Shown one piece after another: positions 33,600 to 42,957 of a DNA stretch of 64,000 bases. The position numbers and the translations under genes were made by a program. Under the pieces are notes generated by a model that was not told where the DNA came from, made no database searches, and saw only the letters and a list, made by a program, of their open reading frames with translations. Position 1 is the stretch's first letter. Every line of letters begins with the position of its first letter. The DNA lies in assembly GCA_028819845.1 (NCBI GenBank), contig JAPPKS010000032.1, positions 186,001-250,000 of the forward strand, in the 5' to 3' direction. This DNA is from Candidatus Poribacteria bacterium. Lineage in GTDB: Bacteria > Poribacteria > WGA-4E > PCPOR2b.

Positions 33600-35297
33600 A
33601 TGAACGTGCAGGCTTGGACTTTTGTGATGGTCGGTCTTTCGTTTGCACTCTACATCGGTGTGGCAATCTGGTCGAAAGCGAGTTCCACCGGTGAATTTTA
33701 CGTCGCGGGCAGCAATGTACGGCCGGTCCTTAACGGCATGGCGACTGCTGCGGATTGGATGAGCGCCGCATCGTTTATTTCAATGGCTGGGCTAATCTCG
33801 TTCATGGGACGTGACGGCGCAGTTTATCTCATGGGGTGGACCGGCGGGTATGTCTTGCTCGCGCTGCTCTTGGCTCCCTATTTGCGGAAGTTTGGCAAGT
33901 TCACCGTTCCGGACTTTGTTGGTGACCGTTATTACTCGCAAACTGCGCGATTTGTTGCCATTATCTGTGCGATTTTCGTGTCGTTTACATATGTCGCGGG
34001 ACAGATGCGCGGCGTCGGCATTGTCTTTTCACGGTTTCTGAACGTCGATGTCAACGTGGGCGTGCTTGTCGGCATGGGCATCGTCTTCTTTTACGCAGTG
34101 TTGGGCGGAATGAAGGGCATTACCTACACACAGGTCGCGCAATACTGTGTGTTGATTTTCGCTTACCTTGTCCCGGCGATTTTTATTTCCCTTCTGATGA
34201 CAGGAAATATTGTCCCTCAATTCGGATTCGGCGGGACACTGGCAGACGGTTCGGGTGAATACCTACTGGACAAACTGAATGGATTGAGCCGCGAACTCGG
34301 CTTCGACACATATACTGACGGGCGAAAGGCTAAAATTGATGTCTTCTTTATCACCGCCGCACTGATGATTGGCACCGCGGGCTTGCCGCATGTTATCGTA
34401 CGTTTTTATACGGTGCCGCGCGTTGCCGCCGCGCGCAGCTCGGCTGGATGGGCGTTGTTGTTCATTGCGATTCTTTATACGACCGCTCCTGCTGTAGCCG
34501 CATTTGCCCGAACTAATCTGCTTACTACGATGTCCAATACGAACTATGAAGACACTCCGGACTGGTTTAAAAAATGGGAAAAGACTGGGCTAATCCGATT
34601 CGATGACAAGAACGGCGACGGAATCATCCAATACCGCGGTCCAAATTCGGATGTCGCAAACGAACTTACAATTGACCGAGACATCATGGTGCTTGCGAAT
34701 CCCGAAATTGCCAAGCTTCCAAACTGGATTGTCGGTCTTGTTGCCGCGGGCGGACTGGCGGCTGCACTGTCGACAGCGGCTGGGCTGTTACTCGTAATCT
34801 CTACAGCAATTGCGCACGACCTATTGAGAAAAGAACTCATTCCGACCATCAGCGAGAAAGGCGAGTTGATTGCGGCGCGCATTGCCGCAGGCGTCGCGGT
34901 GTGTATTGCAGGGTTCTTCGGTATGAATCCGCCGGGCTTCGTTGCGCAAGTAGTGGCTTTCGCATTTGGGTTGGCTGCGGCGTCATTCTTCCCCGCTATC
35001 ACCATGGGGATATTTTCAAAGCGTATGAACAAATACGGTGCTGTCAGCGGAATGATTGTTGGCATCACCTTTACCGCAACATACATAATTTACTTTAAGT
35101 TCATTCAACCGGAACACAACACTGCGGAACACTGGTGGTTGGGCATTTCGCCCGAGGGGATCGGAGCGCTCGGCATGGTGCTGAATTTCTTGGTTGCGGG
35201 TATCGTCTCTTTAGCGACGCCTGCGCCGCCGGGCGAGATTCAGGAACTTGTCGAGGAAATTCGCATGCCTCAAAATTCAAAGCCTACGCTTCTCTGA
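33600..35297 (+). CDS. Sodium:solute symporter (SSS family, ActP-like)
   Basis: A 565-residue transporter with about 13 helices. SSS features include GEFYVAGSNVRP, ATAADWMSAASFISMAGLI (short motif), GGMKGITYTQVAQY and GTAGLPHVIVRFYTVP. A cytoplasmic or periplasmic insertion near residues 310-370 carries an EF-hand-like loop DDKNGDGIIQY. Partner DUF4212 plus this layout is typical of acetate or other short-chain carboxylate uptake driven by sodium. ATG 33600 is chosen over the upstream frame because it follows the DUF4212 stop directly. The divergent two-component system may control it. Confidence 0.93.
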   Translation: MNVQAWTFVMVGLSFALYIGVAIWSKASSTGEFYVAGSNVRPVLNGMATAADWMSAASFISMAGLISFMGRDGAVYLMGWTGGYVLLALLLAPYLRKFGKFTVPDFVGDRYYSQTARFVAIICAIFVSFTYVAGQMRGVGIVFSRFLNVDVNVGVLVGMGIVFFYAVLGGMKGITYTQVAQYCVLIFAYLVPAIFISLLMTGNIVPQFGFGGTLADGSGEYLLDKLNGLSRELGFDTYTDGRKAKIDVFFITAALMIGTAGLPHVIVRFYTVPRVAAARSSAGWALLFIAILYTTAPAVAAFARTNLLTTMSNTNYEDTPDWFKKWEKTGLIRFDDKNGDGIIQYRGPNSDVANELTIDRDIMVLANPEIAKLPNWIVGLVAAGGLAAALSTAAGLLLVISTAIAHDLLRKELIPTISEKGELIAARIAAGVAVCIAGFFGMNPPGFVAQVVAFAFGLAAASFFPAITMGIFSKRMNKYGAVSGMIVGITFTATYIIYFKFIQPEHNTAEHWWLGISPEGIGALGMVLNFLVAGIVSLATPAPPGEIQELVEEIRMPQNSKPTLL

Positions 35298-35401
35298 GTG
35301 CGTGTCTTTGGAGGTAATGGTAAAACGTTCCAAACTGGCGCTTAAGTCTTTCCCGAAGAGTTGGAATGTTTTGGTTTCCGTGTTGTAAGGAGGTGCATGA
35401 T

Positions 35402-36022
35402 ATGAAGCGGTTAAACCTAAAATTAATCAGTATTATCGCCTTGGGTATGTTGCTAGCGTTGGGATTGATCCAGATTGATGCAATCGGCAACTTGCATCCG
35501 GTACTTAGTTCCATCGCTGCTTCAATTCAATGGATGGTGGGTTGGATATTCGGGCCGGATTCGTCGGAAATACAACGAATCATTGTGATAGGTAAACAAG
35601 GTGAATTTTTAGACGCTAACGACGCGAAGAACCGGCGCTCGCTGCAAATGAAACCGACATTGCCGCGCCGCCATACAGATATGGGTATGGACAAGGTTGA
35701 AACACCGATGATGGATTTCTTGCGAAGAGATTTTGGTAATTCGACCCAAGATACGGCGAGTGAGTCTGTCGATTCCCAGGCATATCAAATCTTACATGAC
35801 ATAACAGCGACTGAAGATCCTGTGACAAACCTATTTCCGGAATATGTGATTGGAATTGACGACTACGATTTGGAAGGAATCTTGACAAACGACAATAACG
35901 AGAAGAATCCAGATGCGGCGCTAAACGCGGCAGTTGTTGGTCCCTTGTTGGACGAAATCAGAACCGATCTTGAGGACAAATTAGAATTAGATTCACTGGA
36001 CGACGTTGGGCAGGAGGAGTAG
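35402..36022 (+). CDS. Unknown single-helix membrane protein
   Basis: A 206-residue protein of no recognised family. Residues 6-25 form a membrane helix or uncleaved signal, and a second weak hydrophobic stretch lies at 37-50 (SIQWMVGWIFG). The rest is acidic, especially the C-terminal 70 residues (many Asp, Glu and Asn). ATG 35402 is selected for the strong AAGGAGG at 35387-35393. It follows the symporter by 104 bases and may belong to that operon. Confidence 0.65.
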   Translation: MKRLNLKLISIIALGMLLALGLIQIDAIGNLHPVLSSIAASIQWMVGWIFGPDSSEIQRIIVIGKQGEFLDANDAKNRRSLQMKPTLPRRHTDMGMDKVETPMMDFLRRDFGNSTQDTASESVDSQAYQILHDITATEDPVTNLFPEYVIGIDDYDLEGILTNDNNEKNPDAALNAAVVGPLLDEIRTDLEDKLELDSLDDVGQEE

Positions 36023-36266
36023 GCTGTGACCATGATGCTATAGTTTCATTAGGCTAATGTCTAAGCACGATTTTTCAGGTCATGCGGTAGTTTGAGATGT
36101 CGTAGTCGTGGAAGCAGATTGCTGGAGGGGTATCAGGAATGATACATATCTGTTGCAGAATGAGAATGGCTCAAGATCGAAAATCCTGCCTATTAGCGTT
36201 CAATTTTTTGGTGAAGGGCGGGCACAAATACGGGAGCAATGACGGACACATCGAACACTTTGAGAA

Positions 36267-36827
36267 TCAAGCATCGGTTTGGCTTTCTGTGTCCGCAAGG
36301 AGCTTGATTCGGACGGCGTTCTTGTAGGCTGCTACAGCCTCTTGGCGCTTGCCTTGCGCTGTGTAAACGGAACCTAGCCGAGAATACGCTTCAGCGTTGT
36401 TTGGTGAGAGGGCAATCGTTCGTTGGTAGGCTCCGATGGCTTCGTCATAATGTTCTTGCAGTTGATAAACAATCCCTAAATTGAGGTGTATCATCGGATC
36501 GCTTGGTTCGCAGATGATTGCTCGCTTGTAGGAAGCTGCTGCCTCGACGTAATTTCCAATCATGAAATATGTCAAACCGAGGTAGAAATGCCCCTCCGCG
36601 GATTCACGATTGTGTTGCAGCGCTTGTTGAAATTCCCCGATTGCCCGCGGGTAATCTTTTGAGTTCAGTGCGTCTATCGCCCGGTTCAAGTGGGCCGATG
36701 CTGCCCGGTAAGTCTGCGCGTGTTCTCGGCCGCGCTGTATCGCCTTGTCCCTAGGCATACCGCCGTCAATTTGAACCCCGGTTACGGTTAATGCGCGATC
36801 TGAATCGTCTTTGCGGTTGTTATTCAT
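36267..36827 (-). CDS. TPR-repeat protein
   Basis: A 186-residue cytoplasmic protein without signal peptide. Four tetratricopeptide repeats run from about residue 40 to 175, with the usual pattern (DYPRAIGEFQQALQHN, NYVEAAASYKRAIICEP, HYDEAIGAYQRTIALSP, KRQEAVAAYKNAVRI). TPR domains mediate protein-protein contacts; the partner is unknown. Convergent with the 35.4-kb gene. Confidence 0.85.
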   Translation of the reverse strand: MNNNRKDDSDRALTVTGVQIDGGMPRDKAIQRGREHAQTYRAASAHLNRAIDALNSKDYPRAIGEFQQALQHNRESAEGHFYLGLTYFMIGNYVEAAASYKRAIICEPSDPMIHLNLGIVYQLQEHYDEAIGAYQRTIALSPNNAEAYSRLGSVYTAQGKRQEAVAAYKNAVRIKLLADTESQTDA

Positions 36828-36921
36828 AACGATTTACTTTTGGAATGCACTGTGTGGTTCAACCGTCTACTTGGAAACGCCCGAGAACATTCTCGTTTTT
36901 AGATATGCTTAGCGCCGCCCT

Positions 36922-38043
36922 TTACGCCTCAATAATCTCCACATTTGCGCGCGGCAGCGTGATGCGTGCGCCGTCATCCAGCTCAACTTCCAGTACCCGC
37001 ACGTTTGCTTCAGTTTCAAGCTGTTGAAGTTCGACCGGCAAGGCGGTGACACGTCCAAGTTGCCCGAAATAGGGTTCACGGATAATGCGGATAGGGGTAT
37101 TGACTTCAAGCACGCCGCTTTCATGCGCGGTTTGGAGAGATTGTTCACGCTTTTCAAATGGTATGACAATTTCGGGGCGCACAACCCCGGCTCGAATTTG
37201 CGTGGCACCATTAATTGAGGCTTGCATCCCTTCCTGATCTTTGAGCAAATTATATGTACGCCCTGCCATACTAATTTTGCCAAAACCTTCAGTAATGATG
37301 AGCGTAATCCCAAGTGCCTCTGTACCCGTGATTGCGACGCCGAGTTCGTAACCCAAGAACTTCCGAAGATCGGTGTCGTTAATTCCACCTGCGACGACTC
37401 CTTTTACGCCACACCGTATGGCTTCCTGAAGCGCGTCATACCCAACGATGGAGCCGCCTACGAGGATTTTGCCGCGATGCGTAGTCTGAACGGCGTCCGG
37501 CGTCAGTGGCGCATTGGGCGAATCAACAACTACGTTCAGGGTACCGACGGCTTCTCCTCCAACGCCGAAAATTCCCTGAACGTACGTCCCATATGCTTCT
37601 ACAACGACGCCTTTATCGGGGAAAACCTCTACAACCGTTCCATTGATGAACGCCTTCATTTCAACGGGCAATGGCGGTTCACGCAAAATCACTTGCCCGG
37701 TAACATTAGAGATGGTTTCGATCGTGCCATCAATCGGAGAACGCGCCTGCGACCTGAACAGCCCGAAAATCCCTTTTGTCATTGCGAGCGTTTCGTCTTT
37801 TGCAACAGCTTCTCCCTCTGTTTTATGCATATAATCTTTCACGTCTTCGGGCGGAATGCTCAAGAGATTTGCGACGTTAACCAGTTGGACGTTCCCCGGT
37901 CGGTTAGTCCTTGCAACAACGTCTTCCGAGCGGACCGCATCGCCCTTCTGAACAAGCACGTCACCTTTGAGCGGCAACCTGCGGTCTTTCCGAATCGTCG
38001 AACCTGTTGTAACTTTTAGACCTGGGGTATACGCGTATGCCAT
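36922..38043 (-). CDS. Conserved protein with biotinyl/lipoyl-like and KOW-like parts
   Basis: A 373-residue protein of unassigned function. The first 130 residues have the hammerhead pattern of biotinyl/lipoyl-like domains (LKGDVLVQKGDAVRSEDVVA, then ARSPIDGTIETISNVTGQV), without a clear modified Lys. The middle (170-270) has glycine-rich strands such as GGSIVGYDALQEAIRCGVKG. The C-terminal 70 residues resemble a KOW/SH3-like barrel (FGQLGRVTALP, LELDDGARITLPRANVEI-like). It stands alone between a TPR gene and an endonuclease III-like gene. Recognised only as a conserved type. Confidence 0.7.
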   Translation of the reverse strand: MAYAYTPGLKVTTGSTIRKDRRLPLKGDVLVQKGDAVRSEDVVARTNRPGNVQLVNVANLLSIPPEDVKDYMHKTEGEAVAKDETLAMTKGIFGLFRSQARSPIDGTIETISNVTGQVILREPPLPVEMKAFINGTVVEVFPDKGVVVEAYGTYVQGIFGVGGEAVGTLNVVVDSPNAPLTPDAVQTTHRGKILVGGSIVGYDALQEAIRCGVKGVVAGGINDTDLRKFLGYELGVAITGTEALGITLIITEGFGKISMAGRTYNLLKDQEGMQASINGATQIRAGVVRPEIVIPFEKREQSLQTAHESGVLEVNTPIRIIREPYFGQLGRVTALPVELQQLETEANVRVLEVELDDGARITLPRANVEIIEA

Positions 38044-38300
38044 GTATCACAACCTCTGAATGCTGGAGCGTCAAGCGCGCAAAATTGATAGGTGTTATGG
38101 AACTAACTATTTCTGACTCTTTTTTATCTGAATCTTGAGGGTTCGTTCGTTGTCTCGACAGATTTTGCTGCGATCATTATAGCACAAGCGGGGTGAAAAG
38201 TCATGGATAAACCCGCGACTGATGAACGCTTAGAGCTTGTTTGAAAATTAAGCGCCAAACCCATACTTGAGCGATTGAGTGGTTATAATCATTGGAACTT

Positions 38301-38332
38301 CTATCGCGCTCCCTATTCGGTCGCTTGATCCC
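38301..38332 (+). repeat. Intact unit of the 30-bp interspersed repeat
   Basis: Reads CTATCGCGCTCCCTATTCGG followed by TCGCTTGATCCC, nearly identical to 5163-5194 in MITE copy A. It lies just past the stop of the endonuclease III-like gene. The remainder of 38044-38372 contains no gene that could be recognised. Confidence 0.75.
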
Positions 38333-38372
38333 GCTCAGGGGCTTTGGCTGTGTGTAAACTCCCGTTATCGTT

Positions 38373-39038
38373 TTAGCTTGTCCTGACGAGATAGGGGTAG
38401 GGACACTGCTGAGACAGCGTGCACACCGAGCATTTCGGTGTTTTAGTGCATGTCGCTTTTCCATGGCGGACAATCAGGGCGTGATACTCGTTAAACAGGT
38501 CGGCATCCATTGGTAAAGCGTCCATGAAGATTTTTTGAAGTTTGCCGTAGTGGTAAATTCGCTCCGCCCAGCCAAGCCTTGTAAATAGACGGTGTGTATA
38601 CGCGTCGACCACAAAGATGGGCTTACGAGCGGCATAAAGCAGAATTGAGTCCGCTGTCTCTTCCCCAATTCCATAAATCGAAAGCAGTTCTTCCCGAAGC
38701 GTTGGCTGGTCCTTTGCCAATAATGCGTCTAAACTATTCCGGTAATTAATTCGTAGATGCTCCATGAACGCCTGAATCTTCTTCGTCTTGACACGGTAGT
38801 AGCCAGATGGACGGATGAGCGCTTCCAGCGTGTCTTGGGGGCATTCGCACAACCGCTCGGGCGTTAACAGTTCGGCGGTTTTTAGATTTTTAATTGCGTG
38901 ATCGACATTCTTCCATGCGGTCGATTGTACAAGAATCGCTCCAATTATCACCTCGAATGGAGTCTCAGCGGGCCACCAATTCTGCGGACCGTATTCGGCA
39001 TATAGACTATCATACAGTTGGAGTAATTTCTCACGCAT
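38373..39038 (-). CDS. Endonuclease III-family DNA glycosylase (HhH-GPD, iron-sulfur)
   Basis: A 221-residue DNA repair glycosylase. The helix-hairpin-helix reads SIYGIGEETADSIL, followed by the catalytic Asp in FVVDAYTHRL. The C-terminal iron-sulfur cluster is CTKTPKCSVCTLSQQC (spacing 5-2-5). The Lys that gives Nth its lyase activity (normally in the hairpin at the GEET position) is replaced by Glu. So it is more like the monofunctional glycosylases MagIII or MIG/MutY-type than like Nth. It should remove a damaged or mispaired base without cutting the strand. Substrate not determinable. Confidence 0.88.
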   Translation of the reverse strand: MREKLLQLYDSLYAEYGPQNWWPAETPFEVIIGAILVQSTAWKNVDHAIKNLKTAELLTPERLCECPQDTLEALIRPSGYYRVKTKKIQAFMEHLRINYRNSLDALLAKDQPTLREELLSIYGIGEETADSILLYAARKPIFVVDAYTHRLFTRLGWAERIYHYGKLQKIFMDALPMDADLFNEYHALIVRHGKATCTKTPKCSVCTLSQQCPYPYLVRTS

Positions 39039-39279
39039 GTCAGGATAAAACTCGTTACAGCTATGAACGACACAAAATTATTTTAGACGATACCGGATCG
39101 AATTGGCGTGTTTTAAGGTGACGCATTGGTCTCAGAATATAACCTTCCCAGTCGCCGCCGCACCGAATTTGACGGATTTGCATGGAGGGCGGTTTATACT
39201 GCGACCGCTCAATGTTCGGTCTATGAATACTGGGAGGTTCACAGCCACACCGAACAGTTGCGGCCTGTACGACTTTGAC

Positions 39280-39308
39280 TTGCTCTGCAAGTTGCCGTGG
39301 GTTATAAT
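39280..39308 (+). promoter_or_regulatory. Promoter before the 39.4-kb gene
   Basis: TTGCTC (39280-39285) and TATAAT (39303-39308) are 17 bases apart and 58 bases before ATG 39367. Otherwise 39039-39366 appears empty. Confidence 0.55.
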
Positions 39309-39366
39309 TTAGCTAAATCTCAAGTCTTACACAAATGCCACGCTCGAATAACTGAAGGAGAACACA

Positions 39367-39960
39367 ATGGGTTCAGAGTATTCATCGACAATTGCAGCGA
39401 TTGTCCAAGAGCTCGAAGCGCGTCGTCCGCTCCCGCCGCTTGTGCCACAGAACGATTGGAATAGTGATTTAACGAATCGAATTCAGGGAGTCTCTGTAGA
39501 TGAACTCTTTGACGGCCAAGCGGTTAAAGATGATACTTTCGGCGTTTCAGTGAAGAGTGGGTTGCTGCTTTGGAACGATGCCTTGGACGTGTCGCACAAA
39601 ATCTCTCAGAAAATCGAGGGTCAAACCGGCAGCTATTGGCACGGTATCATGCATCGCCGCGAGCCTGACTATAGCAACGCCAAATACTGGTTCCGCCGTG
39701 CAGGCGCGCACGCCATTTTTCCGGCGCTTCGAGAACAGGTGCTAGCATTGATAGAAGAGCGATCCAACCACGCGTCTGGACTCGCGGATTATGCGTCAGC
39801 CATACAGCAGAAGACGGACTGGGATGCGTTTCAGTTTGTCGATTGGTGCCAGGATGCGGCGAGAGCGTTAGATGAGAATGTGGTGGAATTCCTAAAAGCT
39901 ACACAAGTCGAAGAAATAAAGCTGCTACTCGCTTACTCTTATCAACGTGCGATTGCTTGA
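39367..39960 (+). CDS. Conserved hypothetical protein
   Basis: A 197-residue soluble protein, no signal peptide or membrane helix. The most distinctive stretch is GSYWHGIMHRREPDYSNAKY followed by WFRRAG (about residues 91-116), with many His, Arg and Trp that could form an active or binding site. It has helical segments on both sides. Proteins with this block occur in several phyla without known function, as far as I recall. AAGGAG at 39354-39359 precedes the ATG, and a TATAAT promoter lies upstream. Confidence 0.75.
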   Translation: MGSEYSSTIAAIVQELEARRPLPPLVPQNDWNSDLTNRIQGVSVDELFDGQAVKDDTFGVSVKSGLLLWNDALDVSHKISQKIEGQTGSYWHGIMHRREPDYSNAKYWFRRAGAHAIFPALREQVLALIEERSNHASGLADYASAIQQKTDWDAFQFVDWCQDAARALDENVVEFLKATQVEEIKLLLAYSYQRAIA

Positions 39961-40034
39961 AAACTCAACTGTCCGGAAACATAAGGGTTTGTTGTTGAGA
40001 TAGTGCAGAAGCGCCCTGAAGGAGTCTGCATCGA

Positions 40035-40631
40035 ATGAACCGTTTCATCGCCGTTAGCCTGTGTTTTTCACTTGTTGTGCTATTGGGCTGCTCCAACGAT
40101 CAGGAATTCGATACGGAGGCAGCCCGAAAAAACCAGGTTGCCGGCTGGACTGCCTACAATGGCGGCGATTTTTCCGCTGCACTCTTGAGTTTTGAGCGTG
40201 CGGTCAATCTAGATGAGACCCTGCCGGATGCGCACAACGGCTTGGGCTGGAGCCACTTGAGTGCATCACGGACTTCTTCAGTGAATCCTCAGATTGTCGC
40301 AAAGGCACAGGATGCTTTCGAGGAAGCTATACGTCTAGATGTGTCTAATGCGGATGCGTGGATTGGGCTAGCAAACACGCTTTTTCTCCGCCGTGAAAAC
40401 CCCACAGATTTTCAAACTGCACTGCTCGCCATAGATAATGCGCTGAAAGCCGATCACACCACTCTCTTTCGACACGATTATCAGTCGATCGCAGACCTAC
40501 ACGCGCTGAGAGGCGCATGTTATTTCTATCTGGGAGAGAAGGAGCTTGCGAAAGGGGCAGCGGAAGCCGCCATTCAGGTTGACCCCGAAAACACGGCTGC
40601 CTTGTCACTTGAACGTCTACTGGAATTCTGA
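40035..40631 (+). CDS. TPR-repeat lipoprotein
   Basis: A 198-residue protein with a lipoprotein signal (MNRFIAVSLCFSLVVLLGC; lipobox LLGC, Cys19). Three or four TPR-like repeats follow: NQVAGWTAYNGGDFSAALLS, ALSFERAVNLDE-like, AQDAFEEAIRLDVSN and ELAKGAAEAAIQVDPEN. It is probably attached to a membrane and acts as an assembly scaffold. It lies 75 bases after the preceding gene on the same strand. Confidence 0.82.
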   Translation: MNRFIAVSLCFSLVVLLGCSNDQEFDTEAARKNQVAGWTAYNGGDFSAALLSFERAVNLDETLPDAHNGLGWSHLSASRTSSVNPQIVAKAQDAFEEAIRLDVSNADAWIGLANTLFLRRENPTDFQTALLAIDNALKADHTTLFRHDYQSIADLHALRGACYFYLGEKELAKGAAEAAIQVDPENTAALSLERLLEF

Positions 40632-40689
40632 GAGAAATGGGCTGTTCCAGTCGTTGAAGCACGAATGGATATTACGTTGATAACTTGGG

Positions 40690-40718
40690 TTGACGAGGCT
40701 TGATAGAAGTGATACAAT
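40690..40718 (+). promoter_or_regulatory. Promoter before mqnC
   Basis: TTGACG (40690-40695) and TACAAT (40713-40718) with a 17-base spacer, 115 bases upstream of the mqnC start. Confidence 0.65.
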
Positions 40719-40832
40719 AATAAGCTGGAAACACAGGTTGGCAGCGAAGCGGTTTCGAATCATGAATCAATGCCCGTGCAATTCCTATGGTTGTAAAATG
40801 CAATCAATGCAACGAAGGAACCAGTAATCCTT

Positions 40833-41900
40833 ATGGATGAGACCATTCAGCCGATTTTGGAAAAAGCATTAGCCGCGGAACGATTGGAATTTGACGACGG
40901 TTTAACGCTTTTTAAGAGTTTCGATTTATTATCGATTGGCAGTGCAGCCGACACCATCCGCCAGCGGATTCACCCGGAGGGACACATCACCTATATTGTA
41001 GATCGCAATATCAACTACACTAACTGGTGCTATGTCGACTGCGAATTCTGCGGTTTCTATCGCCATAAAAGCGATCCTGACGCATACGTGATGTCCAAAG
41101 CGGAGTTAGGCAGTAAAATTCAGGAGACAATCGATCTCGGCGGTGTTCTCATCCTGATGCAAGGCGGATTACACCCCAAACTGAAACTCGACTGGTACGA
41201 AGATTACCTCCAGTGGATTAAGGCAAATTATGACATCCACATTCACGGTTTCTCACCGCCGGAAATTGACTGGTTTGCTAAGATTAACAGGCTTTCGCTG
41301 AAAGAGACGTTAATTCGATTACGCGATGCTGGATTGGATTCAATTCCGGGCGGGGGCGCAGAGATTTTGACTGACCACGCCAGAAACGAAATTAGTCCGA
41401 AAAAATGTACTGCGGACGAGTGGTTGGAAGTGATGCGGCAAGGGCATTATGTCGGGTTGAAATCAAGCGCGACGATGATGTACGGACATGCCGAGAGTTA
41501 TGCCGAGCGCGTAGAGCATCTCCTCCGTTTGCGCGAGTTGCAAGACGAGACCGGCGGATTCACCGCTTTCATCTGTTGGTCGCTACAACCGAATAACACC
41601 CGCCTTGAACACATGCCGCCCGCTGGAAGTTTTGAGTATCTTAAAACATTAGCGATTTCCCGCCTGTTGCTTGACAATTTTGACAACTTCCAATCTTCAT
41701 GGGTAACTCAGGGGCCAAAAATTGGTCAGTTGTCCCTCAGATTCGGCGCGAATGACATGGGCGGCACCATGATAGAGGAGAATGTTGTGAGTAAAGCGGG
41801 AACGGTTTACTGCATGCCAATCGAAGAAATCGAGCGGACAATTTCCGACTTCGGATTCACCCCAAAACGGCGGAATTTTTTCTATGAGATTCTTAACTAA
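40833..41900 (+). CDS. mqnC: Cyclic dehypoxanthinyl futalosine synthase (radical SAM)
   Basis: A 355-residue radical SAM enzyme of the futalosine route to menaquinone. It cyclises dehypoxanthine futalosine. The cluster motif is CYVDCEFCGF (CxxxCxxC), preceded by ITYIVDRNINYTNWC, the MqnC/CofH/MqnE subgroup pattern. SIPGGGAEIL and WSLQPNNTRLE match MqnC closely. Length is typical. MqnA, MqnB, MqnD and MqnE are not in this window. Its presence indicates a menaquinone-based respiratory chain. Confidence 0.92.
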   Translation: MDETIQPILEKALAAERLEFDDGLTLFKSFDLLSIGSAADTIRQRIHPEGHITYIVDRNINYTNWCYVDCEFCGFYRHKSDPDAYVMSKAELGSKIQETIDLGGVLILMQGGLHPKLKLDWYEDYLQWIKANYDIHIHGFSPPEIDWFAKINRLSLKETLIRLRDAGLDSIPGGGAEILTDHARNEISPKKCTADEWLEVMRQGHYVGLKSSATMMYGHAESYAERVEHLLRLRELQDETGGFTAFICWSLQPNNTRLEHMPPAGSFEYLKTLAISRLLLDNFDNFQSSWVTQGPKIGQLSLRFGANDMGGTMIEENVVSKAGTVYCMPIEEIERTISDFGFTPKRRNFFYEILN

Positions 41901-41997
41901 CCTCCTGCTAGTCTCCTAGTCAAATTCCCTCAAATGACCCCAACCTCCTCCACAAACGGAACTGCTACCCATCACAGATAGAATATGGGAGTTTTTT

Positions 41998-42894
41998 ATG
42001 TCCAAAAATGTTGTTGCAGAAACAAATCTCGCAGACCTAACGCTGCTTCATAGGGGCAAGGTTCGCGATCTCTACGATCTGGACGATCGGCTGTTAATTA
42101 TCTCTACCGACCGGATATCGGCGTTTGATTACGTACTGCCCAACGGCATCCCATACAAGGGACGCGTCTTAACCGCGCTTTCCGAATTCTGGTTTGATTT
42201 CACAAGTTCCATTGTCGAAAATCATCTTATTACGACGGATGTGGCAGCGTACCCTGATAATGTGCGGACTCATGCTGACTCTGTCGAAGGTCGTTCCATG
42301 CTTGTCCATAAAGCCAATCGGATAGATGTCGAATGCGTGGTACGCGGATATATCGCAGGTTCTGCCTGGGCGGAGTACAAAAAAGATGGTACTGTGTGCG
42401 GGGCAAGGCTGCCGGAAGGGTTGCAAGAGTCTGACCGCTTGCATGAATTAATCTTTACACCCGCCACAAAGGCTGAATACGGGGAGCACGACGAGAACAT
42501 TTCAATTGCTCAGATGGAAGGTATCATTGGAAAGGACTTGGCGGAGCGCGTAATGCAGACAAGCGTTGCGTTGTTTGAAGCGGCAAGCGAGCGGGCTGAA
42601 GAAGTTGGGCTAATACTTTGCGACACGAAATTCGAGTTTGGTCTGCTCGGCGAGGAACTAATCCTCATTGACGAAGTCTTTACGCCGGATTCATCTCGGT
42701 TTTGGCCAAAAGACGAATATGAACCGGGCAGGTCGCAGCGCAGCTTCGATAAACAGTACGTGCGCGACTATCTCAATGAGATTGGATGGAATAAACAGCC
42801 GCCTGTTCCCGAACTGCCGGAAGAAGTAGTCGAGAAAACCAGCGAAAAATATCTGGACGTGTACCGCATGATTGTTGGAAAGGATCTGGTGTAA
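41998..42894 (+). CDS. purC: Phosphoribosylaminoimidazole-succinocarboxamide synthase
   Basis: A 298-residue cytoplasmic ligase of purine synthesis that joins CAIR and aspartate using ATP (SAICAR synthetase). It has the N-terminal LLHRGKVRDLYDLDDRLLII, the STDRISAFD motif, VECVVRGYIAGSAW and LILCDTKFEFG with LIDEVFTPDSSRFW. The length fits the longer, single-domain form found in many bacteria and in yeast. GGGAG at 41987-41991 is the ribosome binding site. Confidence 0.97.
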   Translation: MSKNVVAETNLADLTLLHRGKVRDLYDLDDRLLIISTDRISAFDYVLPNGIPYKGRVLTALSEFWFDFTSSIVENHLITTDVAAYPDNVRTHADSVEGRSMLVHKANRIDVECVVRGYIAGSAWAEYKKDGTVCGARLPEGLQESDRLHELIFTPATKAEYGEHDENISIAQMEGIIGKDLAERVMQTSVALFEAASERAEEVGLILCDTKFEFGLLGEELILIDEVFTPDSSRFWPKDEYEPGRSQRSFDKQYVRDYLNEIGWNKQPPVPELPEEVVEKTSEKYLDVYRMIVGKDLV

Positions 42895-42957
42895 AGATAA
42901 AATTGCGGGAAACGTGGAGGGGAAGGCGAGGAAGCACAACAGGAACTATGTATTGCA

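Noticed and set aside
34544-35086. Minus-strand open frame of 180 codons
   Set aside because: It is antisense to the sodium:solute symporter and rich in Ala, Ser and Pro, a usual shadow of membrane-protein codons.
37222-38019. Plus-strand open frame of 265 codons
   Set aside because: It lies entirely antisense to the lipoyl/KOW-type gene, has many Cys, Arg and Asn in a composition unlike the neighbours, no domain and no ribosome binding site.
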